A DNA stretch of 64,000 nt, taken from NCBI GenBank assembly GCA_937888775.1, contig CALAQT010000036.1:21744-85743 (forward strand), in the 5' to 3' direction. Below, piece after piece: positions 60,208 through 64,000 of the stretch. The notes under the pieces were generated by a model. It did no database searches and was not told where the DNA came from. It worked only from the letters and a program-made list of their open reading frames with translations. How positions within the stretch are numbered: position 1 is the stretch's first letter; each line of letters starts with the position of its first letter. Made by a program: the position numbers and the translations under genes. The DNA comes from an uncultured Actinomycetes bacterium. Its GTDB lineage: Bacteria; Actinomycetota; Thermoleophilia; Solirubrobacterales; Solirubrobacteraceae.

Positions 60208-61553
60208 CGGCCACCCATCGGGGCGTGGTACTCGTTCGCGGGGATCAACCTCGTGTAGAGATACTTGCGCAGGGCTCGCGTCACGGTGTCCTCCTCGGCC
60301 CGTTCGCCGCCCATCGTGTTCGCCTCGGGATTCATCGCGAGCATGAAGTAGATGCCCGCGTCCTGGTAGTTCGCGTCACGCATTGCGTTGACGAACATCG
60401 AGGGCACGTAGTAGCGCTCCTTGATGTGTTCGCTGAGATGATCGTCACCGAACGGCGCTTCGCCATTCTCGCCACGCATCGCGCAACCCCAGCAGTCACC
60501 GGGACCGGGCATCGACATGCCCTTCTTGAGCGCGGCGACCGCGTTCGCAACGAACTTGTTGATCCGCTGCTTCTGCTTGTCGGTCTTCGCGAGCTTGCGC
60601 TTTGTGCGAGCGATCGCTTTGAGATCCGGCAGCGGCGCATAGCCCTCCGCATTGATCTCCATGCCATCCTCGAACAGCACGCGGTTGCGTTCGACCCAGG
60701 CGTTGTGACGTGTCCTCGCCTCCCGCGTCGCGCGGAAGTCGGTGATGTACGCCTCTTGCCACGCCTCGCGCGCTCCCTCAAGGAGACCGGGGGTGGGCGC
60801 GTACTTGGCGAGCTGTTCGCACATCTGTTCGTAACCCTTGTCGCGATTGCGACCCCAGCCCTCGCCGTGCATCGCCTGATACCACGCGGTGTGCTGGCGA
60901 TCGAAGAGCGCGCAGTGTGGGCACTGTTCGTACTTGGTCACGTCGGCGCCCTCCACCTTCGCGACGTTGTAGCGATAGCTCTCCTCGCCGTAGACCGTGA
61001 CCGTGGTCACGTCGACCGTTCGATAGCCGATGAAGTAGTCGCCGCCGCGTTCGTAGGGGCGATCGACCGACCGATCCTCGTCGTGCTTGCTGACTAGCTT
61101 CTCCTCAGCGGCCGTCACGCTCGTCTGGGTGTCCGCTAGGCAGCCGTCAAGCTCCCGCTCGAAGCCTGAGCCCTTGACGGGCTCGGGGCCGGGGTCGAGC
61201 GCGTGGAACGGCTTGGGCACCGAGCGCCGGACCCACTGCGAGCCGTCCTTCGTGGGCTCGGGGTCCTTCGGGTTCGGAGCGCACTGCATGTACCACGTGC
61301 CGCGTTCGGTGACCTGATGGCGCGTCACGTGGCCGCGGATGCGCTCGGCGGTCGTGACCGATCGCCACCCGCCGCTATTGACGGTAATCCTGCCGTCGCG
61401 ATAGAACGTCGCGATGTCGGTTGCGTGCAATCGCAGCGCGTACCTGTCGCCACTTTCGCCTCGCATCTCCACGCGCGTGTTGTTCTGGACGGGCTTGGAC
61501 CGCTTATCGCGTGCGCTTGCGACGAGTCGTTCGCATTCTTGGAAGTCGAGCAT
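60204..61553 (-). CDS. Large conserved phage protein of unknown function
   Basis: A 449-residue protein from ATG 61553 (AAGGAG). N-terminal domain about 30-100 is shared with the gene at 57.3 kb. The middle is charged and holds CPHCALF. The C-terminal part begins GDCWGCAM (about 352) and continues with DDHLSEHIKERYYVPSMFVN, ending in a helical region. That C-terminal pattern recurs in actinophage proteins from memory. Could act on nucleic acid; nothing specific seen. Confidence 0.55.
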   Translation of the reverse strand: MLDFQECERLVASARDKRSKPVQNNTRVEMRGESGDRYALRLHATDIATFYRDGRITVNSGGWRSVTTAERIRGHVTRHQVTERGTWYMQCAPNPKDPEPTKDGSQWVRRSVPKPFHALDPGPEPVKGSGFERELDGCLADTQTSVTAAEEKLVSKHDEDRSVDRPYERGGDYFIGYRTVDVTTVTVYGEESYRYNVAKVEGADVTKYEQCPHCALFDRQHTAWYQAMHGEGWGRNRDKGYEQMCEQLAKYAPTPGLLEGAREAWQEAYITDFRATREARTRHNAWVERNRVLFEDGMEINAEGYAPLPDLKAIARTKRKLAKTDKQKQRINKFVANAVAALKKGMSMPGPGDCWGCAMRGENGEAPFGDDHLSEHIKERYYVPSMFVNAMRDANYQDAGIYFMLAMNPEANTMGGERAEEDTVTRALRKYLYTRLIPANEYHAPMGGR

Positions 61554-61587
61554 GATGCGTTTCTCCTTGTACGGGGGTCGAGTGCTG

Positions 61588-62046
61588 CTAGCAGTCTGCG
61601 GTTCCGTCGCCGCAGTCGTAGGGGCGGTGATCGTCGGGCGAGCCGTAGGCCTTCGATGCTTCGGTGAGCCGTTCGCCAAGCGCGCCCAGGCCGCGGTCCC
61701 AGAAGCCTGCGCCGTGACCGCTGCGGGTGAGCCAGAAGTCGTGACCGGCATAGGACTCGACTTCGCCTTGCGAGGGGTCGTAGGTGCGCTGTTCGCAGTA
61801 GGTGAGCAGGTCAGCTTCGTTCGCCTCGATGAACGCGAGGCAATCGACCGCCATCTTCTCGCGGGCGCCGTCGCGCAGCTCCAGGCCTTCGCAGCCCCCT
61901 AGCTCCCCGTTCCCCATGCGGCAGGCGCCGCCGCACTTACTGCAAAATGGTGCGGGGTTATAGCGGTGATCTTCGTGGGGCATGCAATCAGCCCAGAGCG
62001 CGCACTCGACATAGCCGTCGATAAACGCATCAGCGTCGATTGTCAT
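61588..62046 (-). CDS. Conserved phage protein with WDR motif and Cys insert
   Basis: A 152-residue protein from ATG 62046. The run AGHDFWLTRSGHGAGFWDRG identifies a very common phage family of unknown function. CSKC...C...C at about 35-51 is an extra zinc-like insert. ATGA overlap with the next gene. Confidence 0.6.
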   Translation of the reverse strand: MTIDADAFIDGYVECALWADCMPHEDHRYNPAPFCSKCGGACRMGNGELGGCEGLELRDGAREKMAVDCLAFIEANEADLLTYCEQRTYDPSQGEVESYAGHDFWLTRSGHGAGFWDRGLGALGERLTEASKAYGSPDDHRPYDCGDGTADC

Positions 62047-62324
62047 GCGTAGCTCACGAGCAGGCCGCCGCGCGGCCCATATTCGAGGATGCGATCCGGG
62101 TAGGCGTCGCAATTCTCGGTCGGTTCGTAGAAGAAGATCCAGGCGCTCTGGCCGCCCTCCTCGGACGGTTCGCGCTCGACACACGGGTAGTAGGTGGCCC
62201 ACGAATCCGCGCGCCGATCGAAGCTGTCCTTCGCTGCGCGGAGCGAGTCGAAGTGTTCGAGATCCTCGGGGATATAGCCGCAGGCGTAGCTCGCGCCGCC
62301 GTGCCATAGCATCCAAACTTGCAT
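62043..62324 (-). CDS. Small conserved phage protein
   Basis: A 93-residue protein (MQVWMLWHGGASY, DSLRAAKDSF, EEGGQSAWIFFYEP, YGPRGGLLVSYA). I recall this as a widespread small phage protein without function, often next to the WDR-motif gene, as here. First gene after the candidate promoter at 62.36 kb. Confidence 0.6.
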   Translation of the reverse strand: MQVWMLWHGGASYACGYIPEDLEHFDSLRAAKDSFDRRADSWATYYPCVEREPSEEGGQSAWIFFYEPTENCDAYPDRILEYGPRGGLLVSYA

Positions 62325-62357
62325 GATGCGCCTCTTTCGTTCGATGATGCGTTTACG

Positions 62358-62378
62358 ATGTTATCCGAGAGCGATCGC
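62358..62378 (-). promoter_or_regulatory. Candidate promoter, GCGATCG-N8-TAACAT
   Basis: Read on the minus strand: GCGATCG, 8-base spacer CTCTCGGA, TAACAT, ending 34 nt before the ATG at 62324. The spacing equals that of the plus-strand motifs at 3703, 14696 and 16664. Confidence 0.4.
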
Positions 62379-62421
62379 CAGCGCCCGCGGACCCCGAAAC
62401 CTCATACGCAAGGAACGGGAT

Positions 62422-62441
62422 CCGCGAGCGATCGTTCGCGG
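62422..62441. repeat. 20-bp near-perfect palindrome centred on CGATCG
   Basis: CCGCGAGCGATCGTTCGCGG: nine of ten pairs match. It starts directly after the stop codon of the 187-residue gene (minus strand). May be a terminator or an operator for the promoter 45 bp further on. Confidence 0.6.
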
Positions 62442-63005
62442 TTATTCTGCGTCTGCGATCGGCTTCCAATCGGCGGCGAATGAATCGTCGAAGTCGACGC
62501 CCGTGCCCTGTTCGACGTACTCGAAGCGCGCCAGATCGACCACGTAGAGCGAGTTGTCGTCCTCGGGCGAGCCCAGATAGACATTCAGCTCAGTGAGCCG
62601 CTGTTCGAGCCGTTCGACGTAGACCTCCCAGACATCCGGCAGATCGATGACCCAGACCTGTTCGCTGCACGAATACGCGCGCAGCGGCGGCATGTACGAA
62701 TTGCCGGTGATGAACAGGACTGCCTCGGTGCTGGCCTTCGCCTCGGGCGCGATCTCGTAGGTCGCGACCTGCCAGCCGAGCTGCGCTGCACGTTCGCAAG
62801 CGCGGTCGCGGAGCTGTCGAGCGCATTCACGGGCGATGTGCTCCGCAGACTCGACGAGATGATGCTTCGTCGATCCCGCGTTATCGCCCTTGCTGCACTC
62901 GATAGCTGCACGTTCGAGCTTCTGCGCGCCATCGTTGGCCAGCTCGGACGCTTGCGCATCCGAGGCCAGCCGTTCGAGCGTGGACACGATCATGTCGTCG
63001 GTCAT
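62442..63005 (-). CDS. Hypothetical protein
   Basis: A 187-residue protein: N-terminal 85 residues helical (ERLASDAQASELAND, SAEHIARECARQLRDRACERA), then mixed (TEAVLFITGNSYMPPLRAY, EVYVERLEQRLTELNVYL). Regular and gene-like, in 4-nt overlap with the zinc-ribbon gene. Family unknown. Confidence 0.55.
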   Translation of the reverse strand: MTDDMIVSTLERLASDAQASELANDGAQKLERAAIECSKGDNAGSTKHHLVESAEHIARECARQLRDRACERAAQLGWQVATYEIAPEAKASTEAVLFITGNSYMPPLRAYSCSEQVWVIDLPDVWEVYVERLEQRLTELNVYLGSPEDDNSLYVVDLARFEYVEQGTGVDFDDSFAADWKPIADAE

Positions 63006-63160
63006 CGCTCGCTCACGTCCTTTGGGTTCGGCCGGTACCTCTTGGCGCCGATCTGCGCCCGCTCGGCGCCGCAGTCATCACAGACGAGCACGTAGTTGAT
63101 CGTGCCAGTCGTTCGGTTGTAGCGGGCCATGCCAGAGCAGAGGGCCTCGCAGCCGCACAT
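63002..63160 (-). CDS. Small zinc-ribbon protein, paralogue of the gene at 2.9 kb
   Basis: A 52-residue protein from ATG 63160. C2, C4, C8 and CDDC (27-30) could bind zinc. It shares GCEAL, SGM, YVLVC, CGAE and YRPNP with the plus-strand protein at 2949-3140. Both ends are coupled to neighbours by overlaps. A duplicated gene at opposite ends of the window. Confidence 0.65.
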   Translation of the reverse strand: MCGCEALCSGMARYNRTTGTINYVLVCDDCGAERAQIGAKRYRPNPKDVSER

Positions 63161-63333
63161 CACGCCACCCGCCAACGGATGCCGTTCGCGCCGCGCACGT
63201 GGCCGTCGTAGTCGGTCACGCCCTCGATGTTCGCAAGGAACTTGAGGCTGTTCGCAGCATCGCGCTTGCGCCTGCGACCTGTCAGCGGAACTTCGTACAT
63301 TGATGCGTTGTCCATCTCGCGCGTATTGCGCAT
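63160..63333 (-). CDS. Small basic protein
   Basis: A 57-residue protein from ATG 63333 with GGAGG nine bases upstream. Lys/Arg-rich middle (GRRRKRDAANSLKFLANIEG), ends GIRWRVA. Stop overlaps the next ATG. Too short for common gene finders but convincing. Confidence 0.6.
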   Translation of the reverse strand: MRNTREMDNASMYEVPLTGRRRKRDAANSLKFLANIEGVTDYDGHVRGANGIRWRVA

Positions 63334-63378
63334 GATCGCCTCCAGGGCGTTCGTATGTGTGTGGGAACCTGCTCAGCA

Positions 63379-63518
63379 AGCAGCTATCGCGGCGCCCGGG
63401 TAGCTCCGCTCTGCGGCCTACACCCGGTGCATGCGCCTGACCGCGCGGACTGTTCGCATGCTGCCGTGGACATGGCCGCATAAGCCACGCGACCCACGAC
63501 TACGCCGTGATAGCTGCT
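63379..63518. repeat. 16-bp inverted repeat with 108-bp spacer
   Basis: AGCAGCTATCGCGGCG (63379-63394) and its inverted copy CGCCGTGATAGCTGCT (63503-63518), 15 of 16 matching. Flanking CTGCT/AGCAG words extend the match. Confidence 0.65.
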
Positions 63519-63522
63519 CGAC

Positions 63523-63777
63523 TCAGCAGCGCAAACGCGCGTTCGAGCCCGAGTCTTTCTCCCACGTAAGGGAGTCTGTAGCCAACTCAATGCTGCTTTT
63601 CTCGGGTTCGAGCACGCGCTTGCGTTGCCGCGCCGCGTTCGTATGTAGCCGGATCGCACTCACGCAGCACGCGAGTGATTGACCGTCCGGTGATATCCGC
63701 GGTGTAACTAACCGGGCATCCGTTTCTCCTTTCGTGACGCCAGCGCGCACCCGTTCGTAGGTGCGCGTTCGCGTCAC
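63523..63777 (-). CDS. Doubtful GTG-start frame through the inverted repeat
   Basis: An 84-codon frame starting 3 nt after the preceding stop. The second half (LEPEKSSIELATDSLTWEKD) looks protein-like, but there is no ribosome site and the frame passes through a 24-bp inverted repeat. Kept only as a possibility. Confidence 0.25.
   Translation of the reverse strand: MTRTRTYERVRAGVTKGETDARLVTPRISPDGQSLACCVSAIRLHTNAARQRKRVLEPEKSSIELATDSLTWEKDSGSNARLRC
63530..63624. repeat. 24-bp imperfect inverted repeat with inner hairpin
   Basis: Arms 63530-63553 and 63601-63624 match at 20 of 24 positions and every mismatch is a transition. The 47-nt loop holds a second hairpin, CTCCC-6 nt-GGGAG (63559-63574). 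It can form a large stem-loop in RNA or a cruciform in DNA. Confidence 0.65.
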
Positions 63778-63779
63778 GA

Positions 63780-63896
63780 TCAGCGGTTCGGATTGAGCTT
63801 GTGCGCGTTCTCGTGCAGCGAGCGCGGCGGCCGATTGATGAGCATCGAGCCATCGCGGATCTCGTGGACGCGCGGGGTCTGGAATAGGTGACGCAT
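63780..63896 (-). CDS. Small hypothetical protein
   Basis: A 38-residue protein from ATG 63896 with ACGGAGG nine bases upstream. His/Arg/Pro-rich (RHLFQTPRVHEIRDG). The parS-like palindrome lies just upstream of it. First gene seen of the leftward arm. Confidence 0.5.
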   Translation of the reverse strand: MRHLFQTPRVHEIRDGSMLINRPPRSLHENAHKLNPNR

Positions 63897-63918
63897 CGCG
63901 CGCCTCCGTTCGTTGGGG

Positions 63919-63932
63919 GTTTCACGTGAAAC
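63919..63932. promoter_or_regulatory. parS-like centromere site
   Basis: GTTTCACGTGAAAC, a perfect 14-bp palindrome identical to the core ParB-binding parS sequence known from Bacillus, Streptomyces and mycobacteria. It is intergenic, 23 bp upstream of the 38-residue gene. No ParA or ParB gene is in the window. Binding by host ParB is the natural inference. Confidence 0.75.
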
Positions 63933-64000
63933 TCACTCACGTTCGCTAGTCGCCGTTCGTTGAGAAGCGGCGGCTGCCGAGCGCTGGAAAGCAGCGGGGG

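Larger units (their letters stand above)
63334..63779. other. Structured gap with nested inverted repeats
   Basis: A 446-bp stretch without a convincing gene. It holds two long inverted repeats (listed separately) and an AAAGGAG followed by ATG-CCC-GGT-TAG. A 29-residue Cys-containing frame (63384-63473, minus) and an 84-codon GTG frame (63523-63777, minus) lie in it; neither has a good start. Likely a non-coding RNA or a control region. Confidence 0.4.

Noticed and set aside
63384..63473. 29-codon Cys-containing frame in the right-end gap
   Set aside because: No ribosome site and lies within inverted repeats; too short to support.
63530..63640. GTTCGA-containing segments suggesting a tRNA T-arm
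   Set aside because: The arms of the supposed T-stem do not pair around TTCGA, and no acceptor or anticodon stem can be built. The words belong to an inverted repeat.
1..64000. CRISPR array
   Set aside because: No set of regularly spaced identical repeats was seen; the tandem repeats at 8.4-9.75 kb are coding.

Overview
The window is a 64 kb piece of a large, GC-rich (roughly 64-65% G+C by eye) tailed bacteriophage genome of siphovirus type. Evidence: a complete head-to-tail structural cassette, a 1729-residue tape-measure protein (at about 0.15 nm per residue, a tail near 260 nm), a GGGAAAC frameshift between two tail-assembly-chaperone frames, strong GGAGG ribosome sites and ATGA-type gene overlaps throughout. 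The base composition, several protein families and a perfect GTTTCACGTGAAAC parS element at the right end suggest an actinobacterial host. The host genus cannot be fixed from the sequence alone. No terminase or DNA polymerase is in the window, so the genome continues beyond it.

Layout. About 0-31.4 kb (+ strand) is the virion cassette: portal with C-terminal zinc ribbons, a protease fused in frame to a scaffold that has its own internal start, decoration protein, major capsid protein, a large repeat-rich fibre-like protein (7.7-9.9 kb), head-tail connectors, major tail protein, frameshifted tail chaperones, tape measure, and baseplate or tail-tip proteins with collagen-like and LamG-like modules. 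From 31.5 to 39.5 kb (+) lies a recombination and replication block: putative single-strand annealing protein, RusA-like resolvase, Cas4/RecB-like exonuclease, a repeat-rich candidate origin (36.3-36.65 kb), a GroES-like protein, a probable helicase loader and a DnaB-like helicase. From 40.3 to 47 kb (+) come a methyltransferase, a winged-helix protein, three glycosyltransferases of different families, a probable endolysin and a sigma-70-like factor.

The two transcription arms converge at about 47 kb, where the sigma-like gene overlaps the last minus-strand gene. From 64 to 46.8 kb everything is on the minus strand. This arm holds many small conserved phage proteins, a MoxR AAA+/45-aa/VWA operon followed by a helical DUF6744-like protein and a RuvB-like AAA+ ATPase, a sigma-4-like HTH protein, a tyrosine recombinase, a DUF6283-like gene colliding in frame with a Toprim gene, and a string of overlapping small genes.

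How it may fit together (inference). Short motifs made of GCGATCG, an 8-base spacer and a TAGATT-like hexamer sit upstream of late genes, and some lie so close to start codons that transcripts may be almost leaderless. They are candidate targets of the phage sigma-like factor. RuvB-like ATPase, RusA-like resolvase, annealing protein and exonuclease could form a self-contained recombination-dependent replication machine. The MoxR-VWA pair and the GroES-like protein point to protein remodelling during infection. The parS element could let the phage DNA recruit host ParB.
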